From Glycomyces sp. L485 (GTDB lineage Bacteria > Actinomycetota > Actinomycetes > Mycobacteriales > Micromonosporaceae): 64,000 bases of DNA. The notes beneath the pieces are model-generated. The model was not told where the DNA came from. It saw only the letters and a program-made list of their open reading frames with translations, and did not search any database. Both the position numbers and the translations under genes were made by a program. Positions 53,489-62,065 of this stretch are shown here, piece after piece (the stretch's first letter is position 1; the number at the start of each line of letters is the position of its first letter). The stretch lies in the NCBI RefSeq assembly GCF_022548875.1, contig NZ_JAKZEW010000002.1, positions 898 to 64,897 of the forward strand. Reading direction: 5' to 3'.

Positions 53489-54115
53489 ATGGGAAACTCC
53501 CCGCGTAGTTTCGCCGCACTCTTCCTCGTCGGCGGCCGGGCCAGAAGGTTCGCGGGCATCGCGAAGAGCGAACTCGTCGTTGACGGCGCCACCATTCTCG
53601 AGCGAATGCTGGGCGCCACCACGGCGGCCGCGCGCCGCGTGGTCGTCGGCACCAGGCCCGCCGACGCCGATCCGCTGCCCGATGACGTGGCGTCGGTCTT
53701 GGAGGATCCGCCCGGGTCGGGGCCCGCCAGGGCCGTCGCGGCCGGGCTGGAGGCGGTGCCGGTCGAAGACGAGCGGGTGGTGATCCTGCCGGGAGATCTG
53801 CCGTTCCTGTGCCCCGAGGCGCTGAACCTGCTGTTGACCCGAGCCGAGGCGGCCGGTGATGACGCGGGCGCGGTGTTCTGCGACGACGCCGGGCGCCGCC
53901 AGTGGCTGTGCGGAGCATGGCCGACAGAGGCGGTGCGGCGCAACGCGTTGAAGGCTCTGCCGGGCGATCCGGCGAGGGTCCTGTTCTCCGGGATCAAGGT
54001 GGCCGGGGTGAATTGGGACCGCGGCGGGCCGCCGCCGTGGTTCGACTGCGACACTCCAGGCGAGCTGGAACAGGCACGGGTGTGGGCCAGCCATATCAAG
54101 GCGAACGAGGACTGA
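53489..54115 (+). CDS. MobA-like molybdenum cofactor guanylyltransferase
   Basis: The 208-residue nucleotidyltransferase starts LFLVGGRARRFAGIAKSEL, a variant of the GGxSxRxGxDK motif with the Lys kept. It continues with VILPGDLPFLCPEAL, where the usual Asp of PCDMPF is Asp in PGDLPF, and WLCGAWP and WFDCDTPGELEQA near the end. It probably attaches GMP to molybdopterin, consistent with moaA-moaD in the window. Another sugar- or cofactor-nucleotide role is possible. A hairpin terminator follows. Confidence 0.8.
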   Translation: MGNSPRSFAALFLVGGRARRFAGIAKSELVVDGATILERMLGATTAAARRVVVGTRPADADPLPDDVASVLEDPPGSGPARAVAAGLEAVPVEDERVVILPGDLPFLCPEALNLLLTRAEAAGDDAGAVFCDDAGRRQWLCGAWPTEAVRRNALKALPGDPARVLFSGIKVAGVNWDRGGPPPWFDCDTPGELEQARVWASHIKANED

Positions 54116-54186
54116 CCGGTCCGCTCGCTCGCGGATCGGGCCGGAGCCCGGCCGATGGGCCGGTCTCGGGTCTCACCGTCGACCGG

Positions 54187-54216
54187 GGAGCCGGCGGGCT
54201 CGATCCCGCCGGTTCC
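54187..54216. terminator. Hairpin between mobA-like and rhomboid genes
   Basis: GGAGCCGGCGGG pairs with CCCGCCGGTTCC (one G-T pair) around a 6-base loop. It lies between convergent genes and may end both. Confidence 0.65.
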
Positions 54217-54220
54217 GATC

Positions 54221-55156
54221 TCAGCCGATGCCGTACTGGCTGACCAGGACTCCGGTCCTCCACATGGTGAGCACGATCAAGAGCACCAGGATCGCGGCGA
54301 AGCCGACCCAATGCAGCACTCGCCGCTGGTTCTTCGGCGTGAAGGCCAGCACCGCGCCGCACAGCAGGCCGCCGACCAGACCGCCGAGGTGACCGGTGAT
54401 CGAGATCGCCGGCACGATGAACGTCAGCGCCAGGTTCAGTCCAAGCAGGACGTACAGTCCGGTGTTGTCGCGGCTCAGCCGCCGATTGACCAGGATCAGA
54501 GCGCCGAACATGCCGTAGATCGCGCCCGACGCGCCCGCGGACCAGCCCTCCGGGCTGGCGAACAGGTACGTCACGACGCTCCCGGCCAGGCCCGAGAGGA
54601 GGTACACCGCCAGGAATCGCATCGATCCGAGGTCGCGCTCCAGCACCCGGCCCAGGATCCACAGCACCACCATGTTGAACAGCAGGTGCATCGCGCCGAA
54701 ATGCATGAACGTCGAGGTCAGCAGCCGGTACTCACCGCCGGCCGCGACCGTCGGAAGGAGGAACCGGTTCCCGAACAGATCGACCTGCGCGGTGGCGGGG
54801 CGCGAGAACTGGGCCAGCGCGAGGTGGAACTCGGTGATCGAGAAGCCCATCGCGGCCGCGCCTCCGACGGCGAGGGTCAGCACGAACACGGCGACGTTGA
54901 TGCCGATCATCGCCTTGGTGACCGTGCCGGCGGAGCCGGATGAGGAACCGCCGAACGCGGAGGCTCGGCCTCCGAAGGCCGTGCGGGTCCGGCGCATGGT
55001 GCGCCGGCCCTCGGCTACGCAGTCGGGACATTGGAACCCGACGGGCGCGTCGATGCGGCAGTCGGCACAGATCGGCTTGTCGCAACGGACACACCGCAGG
55101 TAGGTCTGGCGGTTCCGGTGGCGATAGCAGACCGGGGGCGACTGCTGATCGCTCAT
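54221..55156 (-). CDS. Rhomboid intramembrane serine protease with N-terminal zinc domain
   Basis: The 311-residue protease has an N-terminal B-box-type zinc module (Cys10, His13, Cys22, Cys25, Cys30, Cys33, Cys43, Cys46), then a basic linker and six or seven spans. The catalytic Ser is in WSAGASGAIYGMFG (near 190) and the catalytic His in SITGHLGGLVGG (near 255). The HxxxHxxxN motif is FMHFGAMHLLFNMVVLW. It directly follows ppiA (adjacent stop and start), a pairing conserved near the origin in actinobacteria. Confidence 0.93.
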   Translation of the reverse strand: MSDQQSPPVCYRHRNRQTYLRCVRCDKPICADCRIDAPVGFQCPDCVAEGRRTMRRTRTAFGGRASAFGGSSSGSAGTVTKAMIGINVAVFVLTLAVGGAAAMGFSITEFHLALAQFSRPATAQVDLFGNRFLLPTVAAGGEYRLLTSTFMHFGAMHLLFNMVVLWILGRVLERDLGSMRFLAVYLLSGLAGSVVTYLFASPEGWSAGASGAIYGMFGALILVNRRLSRDNTGLYVLLGLNLALTFIVPAISITGHLGGLVGGLLCGAVLAFTPKNQRRVLHWVGFAAILVLLIVLTMWRTGVLVSQYGIG

Positions 55157-55669
55157 TTACTTCTCGATGTCCACACTGTTGATGACGATGTCGTTCACAG
55201 GGCGGTCCATCGGGCCGGTCTGGGTCTTGGCGATCTGGTCGACCACGGCCCGGGAGTCGTCGTCGGCGACGACGCCGAAGATGGTGTGGCGGCCGTTGAG
55301 GTGCGGCGTGGGCGAGACGGTGATGAAGAACTGCGAGCCGTTGGTGCCGGGCCCGGAGTTCGCCATGGCCAGGAGGTAGGGCTGCCCGAAGTGCAGGTCG
55401 GGGTGGAACTCGTCGCCGAACTGGTAGCCGGGTCCGCCGCGGCCGGTGCCGGTCGGGTCGCCGCCTTGGAGCATGAACCCGTCGATGACGCGGTGGAAGA
55501 TGACACCGTCGTAGAACGGGCCGGAGCCGGGCTGCCCGGTCTTCGGGTCGGTGTATTCCTTGGTGCCCTCGGCCAGTCCGACGAAGTTCGCGACCGTCTT
55601 GGGCGCGTGGTTGTCGAACAGGTCGATCTTGATGTCACCGACGTTGGTCTTCAGAGTCGCCTTTGTCAT
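55157..55669 (-). CDS. ppiA: Cyclophilin-type peptidyl-prolyl isomerase
   Basis: This enzyme isomerises Xaa-Pro bonds. The 170-residue cytosolic cyclophilin keeps [36 protein letters not shown] (catalytic Arg in FHRV), [29 protein letters not shown] and [10 protein letters not shown]. The start is ATG 55669 ([15 protein letters not shown]), matching other actinobacterial PpiA; the frame extends 12 codons upstream without a ribosome-binding site. It is the first gene of a pair with the rhomboid protease. Confidence 0.94.
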   Translation of the reverse strand: MTKATLKTNVGDIKIDLFDNHAPKTVANFVGLAEGTKEYTDPKTGQPGSGPFYDGVIFHRVIDGFMLQGGDPTGTGRGGPGYQFGDEFHPDLHFGQPYLLAMANSGPGTNGSQFFITVSPTPHLNGRHTIFGVVADDDSRAVVDQIAKTQTGPMDRPVNDIVINSVDIEK

Positions 55670-55785
55670 GGCGTCAATGGTGCCAGACGCGACAGGTTGG
55701 TCCAACTTTCTCCCCCGTTTCCCTCGACGGGTGTCACAGGTCGGTGCAACATGAGACTACGAGCACCTAGAGGAGGGCAATCACG

Positions 55786-56181
55786 ATGGGCTTCAGCCGA
55801 AATTCAACGACTCCCGTGCAGGAGGTCAAGGCCAACCTGAGCAAGGGGAAGGACAACCTGAGCAAGGGGGCTGTCTACCTGAAGGACGCCGGTGTCGCAG
55901 CCGCGAAGGGAACGCGCGAGGCGGCGGGACCGAAGGTCTACGTCATGCTCACGAAGGTCGGACTCAAGAAGGCCCGGGCGCGCAGGTGGCCGTGGGTGGC
56001 CGGCGCGATCGGCGCCGGCATCGCGGTGGGCGGCGCGGCCGCGTACCTGTGGTACCGGCAGCGCACGCAGTCGATCGGCGAGTCCCTGCTGGCCGACGAG
56101 CTCCTCGACGACGCAGAGGAGGGGCCTCAAATCACCGATGAGGCGATAAACCAGGAACTGATCGAGCGGGTGAGCCGCTGA
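55786..56181 (+). CDS. Small single-span membrane protein
   Basis: The 131-residue product has a helical, Lys-rich head with an internal repeat (NLSKGK, NLSKGA), the segment GPKVYVMLTKVGLKKARARRW, and one span (WVAGAIGAGIAVGGAAAYLWY). A short acidic cytosolic-type tail follows. AGGAGG lies upstream. Its position next to ppiA recalls a membrane protein found at this place in streptomycetes (DUF5324), but similarity is only in layout. Function is unknown. Confidence 0.7.
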   Translation: MGFSRNSTTPVQEVKANLSKGKDNLSKGAVYLKDAGVAAAKGTREAAGPKVYVMLTKVGLKKARARRWPWVAGAIGAGIAVGGAAAYLWYRQRTQSIGESLLADELLDDAEEGPQITDEAINQELIERVSR

Positions 56182-56598
56182 GCGGTCGCCTGCCGTTCGA
56201 GCGTGAATGGACTGCCGTTCTTTCCGGCGGGATCCGCCGGAGTTTTCGGCTGTTCGGACTTCGCTCGACCGAGTGCGGTCCGGTGCGGACATGTGAACGC
56301 CGGACCGGTGCCTCGCCCCGGGGGGGAGTGGGCGAGTTCACCGATCCGGCGCCAATGGGGGCGGGAATTCGGTCTTCCGCGCGGCTCGCGCCGCGACCAC
56401 GAGACCGATTCTCGCCTTCTGTCGAAGCAATGTGAAGAGTTTGCCAGTGGCGGTTATACGCCATGTCGCATAACCGCCAACCATGGTCGACATGTCGTGT
56501 TCACGACGCTACGGCCAGTGACCGTCGTCTCGCGAAATCGCGGCCGCCTCGTCCGGATCGGACGGGAGACGGCCGCGTTCGCTCGTTCCGGGACGGCG
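56182..56598. other. 417-base intergenic region with inverted repeats
   Basis: No gene is supported. A perfect 10-bp inverted repeat (TGGCGGTTAT at 56448-56457, ATAACCGCCA at 56470-56479) encloses 12 bases. Overlapping CATGTCG (56463-56469) and CGACATG (56488-56494) arms form a second dyad. They lie about 120 bases downstream of the aminotransferase stop, so a regulatory or folding role is unclear. Confidence 0.4.
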
Positions 56599-57693
56599 CT
56601 AGGGGCGGGTGGCCTCGACGGCCTTGGCCAGGCGCCGGACGCCTTCGTCGATCTTCTCGGCCGCGACGGCCGAATACGCCAGGCGCAGGCAGGACTCGCC
56701 GCCGTCGATCACGAAGTCGGTGCCCTTGACGACCTGCACGCCTTCGTCGGCGGCTGCGGCGGCGACCTTGTCGCAGTCGACGCCTTCGCCGAGGTCGACC
56801 CACAGGAAGTAGCCGCCGTCGGGCACCACGAACTCGGCGTTCGGCAGATGCGCGCGCAGGGAGGCCGACAGCTGGTCGACACGCGCTTCGAGGGCGGCCT
56901 TGACGGTCGCGATCGACCGGTCCAGACTGCCGGCCTTCGCGAACTGGTAGATGGTGGCCTGCGCGAACATGTTCGGCGCGATGTAGGTGTTGGTGGCGGC
57001 CTTCGCGATCCGGCCGATCAGGTCGGCCGGGCCGACGAGGTAGCCGGTCCGCAGGCCTGGGCAGACCGTCTTGGAGAACGACGACGCGTACACGACGCGG
57101 TCCTCGACGTCCTGGGAGAGCATCGTCGGGAACTGCTCGCCGCGGAAGCGGATGTCGAGGTACGGGTCGTCCTCGAAGATCGTGAAGTCGTACTCGTGGG
57201 CGAGCGCGAGCAGGCGGGTCCGCTTCTCGCCCGAGAGCGTCACTCCGGCGGGGTTCTGGAAGTTCGGGATGATGTGCGCGAGGGTCGGTCGCACGCCGCC
57301 TTTGAGGATTCTTTCGAGCTCGTCGACGTCGAGGCCGTCGGCCTGCAGCGACACCGGGTGGAGTTCGCCTCGCCGGTTGCGCAGGCCCAGCAGCGTCCGG
57401 TCGTAGGTGGGCCGCTCGACGATGACAGGCGAGTCGGGCTTGACGAGCTCGTCGAACAGGAACGCGTCGGCCTGCATCGAGCCGTTGGTGACGAGGACGT
57501 TCTCGACTTCGACCTCGTGCTTCGCGGCGATCCATTCGCGCAGCGGCGGGTAGCCGACGGCGGTGCCGTAGCCGGTGACCCGCGCCGGGTCGGCGTCGAG
57601 GGCCGCGGCGGCGGCGGACTTGAGTCCTTCGGTGTCGACGATGTCGAGCGACGGGGCGCCCCTGGAGAATGAGATGACGTCGGTGTTCGGCAT
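56599..57693 (-). CDS. PLP-dependent aminotransferase, class I/II
   Basis: The 364-residue enzyme resembles 2-aminoadipate/MocR-type aminotransferases without the DNA-binding domain. It has ISFSRGAPSLDI at the start, TGYGTAVGYPPLREWIAAKH, LVTNGSMQADAFLFDEL, IIPNFQNPAGVTLS, FEDDPYLDIRF and the PLP Lys in YASSFSKTVCPGLRTGYLVG (about 227). The amino-acid substrate cannot be deduced. The start is ATG 57693. It is divergent from the PEBP gene. Confidence 0.9.
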   Translation of the reverse strand: MPNTDVISFSRGAPSLDIVDTEGLKSAAAAALDADPARVTGYGTAVGYPPLREWIAAKHEVEVENVLVTNGSMQADAFLFDELVKPDSPVIVERPTYDRTLLGLRNRRGELHPVSLQADGLDVDELERILKGGVRPTLAHIIPNFQNPAGVTLSGEKRTRLLALAHEYDFTIFEDDPYLDIRFRGEQFPTMLSQDVEDRVVYASSFSKTVCPGLRTGYLVGPADLIGRIAKAATNTYIAPNMFAQATIYQFAKAGSLDRSIATVKAALEARVDQLSASLRAHLPNAEFVVPDGGYFLWVDLGEGVDCDKVAAAAADEGVQVVKGTDFVIDGGESCLRLAYSAVAAEKIDEGVRRLAKAVEATRP

Positions 57694-57858
57694 GCCAACC
57701 AGCGTATGCGCCGACCCCGGCCGTCGTCGACCGGCATGTGGGCACCGCCGCATGTCGCACGGCGGCCCGCGCCGCCGGCGGCGCCGGCCGCGATACGGTG
57801 CAGTTGTGGGCCCTTTTGGGGCTCTGAGGGTTCGCTTCGCCGAAATGAGGGAGAGACG

Positions 57859-58374
57859 ATGACGCTCGACCGTCCGCAGGCCCCGTGGCCGTACGATTTC
57901 CTTCCGCAGGTTCCATCGTTCGAGGTGACGTCGACCGACGTCGCCGACGGCGAGATGCTCTCCGAGGCCCAGACCGGCGGACAGGACGTGTCCCCGCAGC
58001 TTTCCTGGGCGGGGTTCCCCGACCAGACCGTCGCGTTCGCCGTGACGTGCTTCGACCCGGACGCGCCGACCGGCTCGGGCTTCTGGCACTGGATGATGCT
58101 CGACCTGGACCGCTCGGTCACCGGCCTGCCCGCCGGCGCCGACCTCGACCCGCCGCCGGGGACGGTGCAGCTGCGCGGCGACGCCGGCAAGGCCGGGTTC
58201 TTCGGCGCCGCTCCGCCGTCCGGCGACTACCCGCACCGCTACATCTTCGCGGTACACGCCCTGAAACAGCGCCTGGAGGTCCCTTCGGACGCCTCCTGCG
58301 CGGTCGGGTCGTTCAACATCACCTTCAACGTCCTCGCCCGGGGCTTGATCACGCCGGTGTACCGCAATGCCTGA
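57859..58374 (+). CDS. YbhB/YbcL family PEBP-like protein
   Basis: The 171-residue protein matches the phosphatidylethanolamine-binding-like family: GQDVSPQLSWAGFPDQTVAFAVTCFDPDAPTGSGFWHW, a His/Asp-rich ligand site, then GDYPHRYIFAVHAL. There is no signal peptide. I start it at ATG 57859, after GAGGGAGAG. The role in bacteria is unclear. Its end overlaps the thiolase start by eight bases, so the two are translated together. Confidence 0.9.
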   Translation: MTLDRPQAPWPYDFLPQVPSFEVTSTDVADGEMLSEAQTGGQDVSPQLSWAGFPDQTVAFAVTCFDPDAPTGSGFWHWMMLDLDRSVTGLPAGADLDPPPGTVQLRGDAGKAGFFGAAPPSGDYPHRYIFAVHALKQRLEVPSDASCAVGSFNITFNVLARGLITPVYRNA

Positions 58375-59524
58375 CGCGGTGATCCTGTCCGCTGCGCGCA
58401 CTCCGGTCGGCAGGCGCGGGGGCGTCCTCGCGGACGTCCACGCCGTCGACCTCGCCGCGCACGCGATCAACGCGGCGCTGGAGCGCGCCGGTCTGGAGCC
58501 GGACGCGGTGGACGACGTCGTACTCGGCTGCGTCTCCCAGGTCGGGGAGCAGTCGTGGAACGTCGCGCGCAACGCGGTGCTCGCGGCGGGCTGGCCCGAC
58601 GCGATCCCCGGCTCGACGATCGACCGCCAGTGCGGCTCGGGCCAGCAGGCGATCAGCAACGCCGCGGCCGCGGTCATGGCCGGGCACGCGGACGTCGTCG
58701 TCGCCGGTGGCGTGGAGTCGATGACACGGGTGCCGATGGGCTCGAACGTCAGCTCTGGCTCGGGCGAGCCGTACGGCCCGGCGGTGCGCGCCCGCTACGG
58801 CGAGCGGGTCGACGCGACCGCGGCGATGCCGTTCAACCAGGGTGTCGCGGCCGAGCTGGTGGCCGAGCGGTACACGGTCGGCCGGGAGGCGATGGACGCA
58901 TTCGCGCTGACCAGTCACGAGCGGGCCGCCGCCGCGTCCGACAAGGGCGCGTTCGCCGCCGAGATCGCGCCGCTGGCCGGTGTCGACGCCGACGAGGGGA
59001 TCCGGCGCGACACGAGCATGGAACGGCTCGCGGCGCTGAGACCAGTGTTCAAGGAGGGCGGTTCGGTGACGGCCGGGTCGTCGTCGCAGATCTCTGACGG
59101 GGCGGCGGCACTGGTCATCACCACCGATGAGCACGCGAGGCGGCTGGGGGTGCGGCCGCTGGCGCGGATCGCGGCCTCTGCGGTGGTCGGATCGGACCCG
59201 GTGATGATGCTCGACGGGCCGATCCCTGTGACGGCGCGGATCCTGCGCCGGACGGGGCTCGACCTCGACGAGATCGACGTGTTCGAGGTCAACGAGGCGT
59301 TCGCGTCGATACCGCTCGCTTGGCTGGCGGAGACGGGCGCCGACGAGGAGCGGCTCAATCCGCGCGGCGGCGCGATCGCACTCGGGCACCCGCTGGGCGC
59401 ATCGGGTGCGCGACTGGCGACGACGCTGCTGCACTACATGCGCGACACCGGCGCGAGGCGGGGTCTTCAAACGATGTGCGAAGGCGGCGGGATGGCCAAT
59501 GCGACGATCTTCGAGCTCTTCTGA
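58367..59524 (+). CDS. Acetyl-CoA C-acyltransferase (thiolase)
   Basis: This thiolase cleaves or condenses acyl-CoA in fatty-acid or branched-chain breakdown. Of 385 residues, the first catalytic Cys is in STIDRQCGSGQQA (Cys89), followed by VVVAGGVESMTRVPMG. The His motif EVNEAFASIPLAW, GGAIALGHPLGASGAR and the second Cys in TMCEGGGMANATIF come near the end. All catalytic residues are present. It is coupled to the PEBP gene and ends at a hairpin. It could finish catabolism of acyl-CoAs from the Bkd complex. Confidence 0.95.
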   Translation: MPDAVILSAARTPVGRRGGVLADVHAVDLAAHAINAALERAGLEPDAVDDVVLGCVSQVGEQSWNVARNAVLAAGWPDAIPGSTIDRQCGSGQQAISNAAAAVMAGHADVVVAGGVESMTRVPMGSNVSSGSGEPYGPAVRARYGERVDATAAMPFNQGVAAELVAERYTVGREAMDAFALTSHERAAAASDKGAFAAEIAPLAGVDADEGIRRDTSMERLAALRPVFKEGGSVTAGSSSQISDGAAALVITTDEHARRLGVRPLARIAASAVVGSDPVMMLDGPIPVTARILRRTGLDLDEIDVFEVNEAFASIPLAWLAETGADEERLNPRGGAIALGHPLGASGARLATTLLHYMRDTGARRGLQTMCEGGGMANATIFELF

Positions 59525-59570
59525 GCCCGAGAACATGAAACCGGATATTTACTGATTTATCCGTCATAAG

Positions 59571-59603
59571 GGACCCCTGGCAACAAGTTTATGCCGGGGG
59601 TCC
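59571..59603 (+). terminator. 12-bp hairpin after the thiolase gene
   Basis: GGACCCCTGGCA pairs with TGCCGGGGGTCC (one T-G pair) around a 9-base loop, 46 bases after the stop codon and before the convergent crgA end. Confidence 0.7.
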
Positions 59604-59646
59604 GACAACGAACAGACTGCGCCGAGTGGCCGTCACCAGCTCGGGG

Positions 59647-59907
59647 TCATCGCCACTTGGAGAGGACCAGCAGCGCCGCGACCATCGCCGAGAATCCGAC
59701 CGCGAGGTTCCAATAACCCCACGCGGCCACCGGGTAGGCCATGCCGGACAGGTAGAACAACGTGAGCCACCCGATGCCGATCACGATGAGCGCGACGGCG
59801 GTGACCGGCACCCACGTCGGGCTCGGCTCGTAGCTCTCGCCGGTCTGCGAGCTCTTCCCCGAAGGGTTTGAGTAGACCTTCTTCTTACGCACGCGTGACT
59901 TCGGCAT
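59647..59907 (-). CDS. crgA: Cell division protein CrgA
   Basis: CrgA is a small actinobacterial septation protein that binds FtsZ and recruits FtsI and other divisome parts. The 86-residue protein has a basic head (MPKSRVRKKK), the conserved SPTWVPVTAVALIVIGIGWL, then LTLFYLSG (first span), WGYWNLAVGFSAMVAALLVL (second span) and a terminal KWR. The start is ATG 59907. Its place just before the class E sortase is the conserved origin-proximal order. Confidence 0.95.
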   Translation of the reverse strand: MPKSRVRKKKVYSNPSGKSSQTGESYEPSPTWVPVTAVALIVIGIGWLTLFYLSGMAYPVAAWGYWNLAVGFSAMVAALLVLSKWR

Positions 59908-60149
59908 CGACGACTCTCCAAACGAGGGACATATCCGATGTTCAGGGTACCGCTCCGCTCCGAGACTCCCAAGCCCTCCATGGCCGAGCCGTCCTCCGGC
60001 CCGAAAGCCTCGCGGCGGCGCCCTGGACTGGACCGTTCGGGCGATACTTGAGATCAGGGCGTCACCTTAGGATGTCGTGGGGCGTTATGTTTAGGAAGCC
60101 ACTCCCCCAACGATCCGATCACATGACCTGACGGAGGCGAAGTTCCCAG

Positions 60150-61157
60150 GTGAACGAGCAGGACTGGTCGCCCTTCGGAGGGGAACCGACTTCTCCTCCG
60201 CGACCCGCGCCCGGCCCGGGCCGGGCCACCGTGCCCCAGCCCGCCGGTTCGCCGCGTCCGTCGCCGTTCCCGAAGACGGACCCTCCTCACGACCAGACCG
60301 CCGCGCTCCGCCCGCCCTCGGCCGCGAAGCAGCCGACGCCGGGCCTCATCCCCGCCCCCGACGCCACCGCGATCCTCCCCCAGATCCCCGACGGCCCCGC
60401 CCCCGCTCCCGAAGGCGCCGACTCCGCGACCCGCAAGAAGCAGTCGGTCAAGCGCCACCGCGACGCGGAGGCCGCCGGCAAGGTCCGCAAGACAGTCCGC
60501 GGCGTCGGCGAAGTCCTCATCACCTTCGGCGTCGTCGTCCTGCTGTACGCCGCCTACGAGGTCTTCGGCGTCACCGGCGAGATCAACAACGCCCAGGGCG
60601 ACCTCTCCTCGGACCTCGACGTCATCTGGGACGTCGGCGGGGAAGAAGAGGAGGGCGTGGACGGCGCTCCAGTCCCCGAGCTCGGCGACGCATTCGCCCG
60701 CATGTGGGCGCCCGACATCCGCGCCGAGTCGTGGACCCTCGTCGAGGGCACCGAGCTGTCCGACATCGAGTACGCCCCCGGCCGCTACCTCGACGGCGCC
60801 TACCCCGGCGAGCAGGGCAACTTCACGCTCGCCGGCCACAACGTCCCGGCCATCTTCCAGAAGATCCGCGATCTCGACCCCGGCGACAAGGTCGTCATCG
60901 AGACCAGGGAGAACTTCTACGTCTACGAAGTCGAAGAGCACGTCATCGTCGACGAGACCCAGATCGACATCACCGCGCCCGTGCCCGGCGATCCCGGCGC
61001 CTCGCCCGGGGACGAGGACTTCTGGATGACCCTGTTCACCTGCCACCCCCTGTGGGACAACTACGAGCGCTACGTCGTCTACAGCAAACTGATCGACACC
61101 GTCGAACGCGACCCGGAGGGCGACCTGCCCGACGAAGCGTTCGATCCGGAGGCCTGA
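60150..61157 (+). CDS. Class E sortase
   Basis: Class E sortases attach LAXTG-type surface proteins to the peptidoglycan. The 335-residue protein has a Pro-rich cytosolic head (about 1-100) and one span (GVGEVLITFGVVVLLYAAYEVF). The sortase barrel has the catalytic His in TLAGHNVPAIF (about 230), Cys in TLFTCHPLW (about 298) and Arg in YERYVVYSKL (about 307). The start is GTG 60150. The next gene begins directly after its stop and shares the transcript. Confidence 0.93.
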   Translation: MNEQDWSPFGGEPTSPPRPAPGPGRATVPQPAGSPRPSPFPKTDPPHDQTAALRPPSAAKQPTPGLIPAPDATAILPQIPDGPAPAPEGADSATRKKQSVKRHRDAEAAGKVRKTVRGVGEVLITFGVVVLLYAAYEVFGVTGEINNAQGDLSSDLDVIWDVGGEEEEGVDGAPVPELGDAFARMWAPDIRAESWTLVEGTELSDIEYAPGRYLDGAYPGEQGNFTLAGHNVPAIFQKIRDLDPGDKVVIETRENFYVYEVEEHVIVDETQIDITAPVPGDPGASPGDEDFWMTLFTCHPLWDNYERYVVYSKLIDTVERDPEGDLPDEAFDPEA

Positions 61158-61158
61158 C

Positions 61159-61476
61159 GTGTACGGATGGATCTGGAGAAAACTGCCGTTCGGCCTTCCG
61201 GGTAAGCTGGTGGGCTCCCTCGCCCTCGCGGCGGGCATGCTCGCGCTCCTGTGGTTCGTGGCATTCCCGGCGATCCGGCCGATGATGCCGTGGAGCAACG
61301 TCGACGTGGGCGGTGGGACGAACGTCGAGAACGAGGAGGGCGGCGAAGATGAGCCCGACGGAGACGAACCCACCTGCACGCAAGGAGTCGACTGCGCACA
61401 TACCGGCTTCGACCCCGAGGACTACCAGACCGCGGCGCCTCCCGAGGACGCCGAGGACCAGGAAGGCGATGGGTAG
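61159..61476 (+). CDS. Small membrane protein of the sortase operon
   Basis: The 105-residue product starts at GTG 61159, a few bases after GGAGG, and has one span (KLVGSLALAAGMLALLWFVAF) and a strongly acidic tail with two Cys (TCTQGVDCAHTG). A similar small membrane protein is usually found after the class E sortase in actinobacteria. Function is unknown. Its end overlaps the amidotransferase start by eight bases. Confidence 0.8.
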   Translation: MYGWIWRKLPFGLPGKLVGSLALAAGMLALLWFVAFPAIRPMMPWSNVDVGGGTNVENEEGGEDEPDGDEPTCTQGVDCAHTGFDPEDYQTAAPPEDAEDQEGDG

Positions 61477-62065
61477 CGTCCTCGTCGTCGACTTCCGCGA
61501 CTCCTTCGTCCACACGATCGTCAGCTACCTGCGGGCGCTCGGCGCACGCGTCGAAGTGCGCCGCTCCGACGAGTGCTCCCTCGCCGAAGCCGAGACGCTG
61601 CACCCCTCCGGGATCCTCCTCTCGCCGGGGCCGGGCCGGCCCGAGGAGGCCAAGCTCGGCCACGACCTGCTGGAGCGCTTCGCCGAACAGGTCCCGATCC
61701 TCGGGGTGTGCCTGGGCCACCAGGTCATCGCCGAGCACTGGGGCGCGACCGTCTCCCGTGCCCCGCAGCTGCGCCACGGCGAGACCTCCGCGATCCACCA
61801 CGACGGCTCTGGCCTGTTCGCCGGATGCCCGAGCCCGCTGACCGCCACCCGCTACCATTCCTTGGCCGTCGAGCCTGATACCGTCGCCCCTCCGCTAGAG
61901 GTCACCGCGTCCACGGCTGACGGCGTCGTCATGGCGCTGCGCCACCTCGACCTCGATGTCGAAGGGGTGCAGTTCCATCCTGAGTCGATCCTCACCGAGG
62001 ACGGCAGCGCCCTGCTGAAGAACTGGCTGCAGCGCCTCGCAGTCTCATCGCGTGAGACCACCTAG
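61469..62065 (+). CDS. pabA: Glutamine amidotransferase, anthranilate/aminodeoxychorismate synthase component II
   Basis: This class I amidotransferase supplies ammonia from glutamine to chorismate for folate or tryptophan. The 198 residues show LVVDFRDSFVHTIVSYLRALG, LLSPGPGRPEEA, the nucleophile in ILGVCLGHQVIAEHWG (Cys81), RYHSLAVEP and the His-Glu of VEGVQFHPESILT (about 170-182). It starts at ATG 61469 with GGAAGG upstream. It is the homologue found between sortase and pknB in other actinobacteria; here pknB does not follow. Confidence 0.93.
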   Translation: MGSVLVVDFRDSFVHTIVSYLRALGARVEVRRSDECSLAEAETLHPSGILLSPGPGRPEEAKLGHDLLERFAEQVPILGVCLGHQVIAEHWGATVSRAPQLRHGETSAIHHDGSGLFAGCPSPLTATRYHSLAVEPDTVAPPLEVTASTADGVVMALRHLDLDVEGVQFHPESILTEDGSALLKNWLQRLAVSSRETT

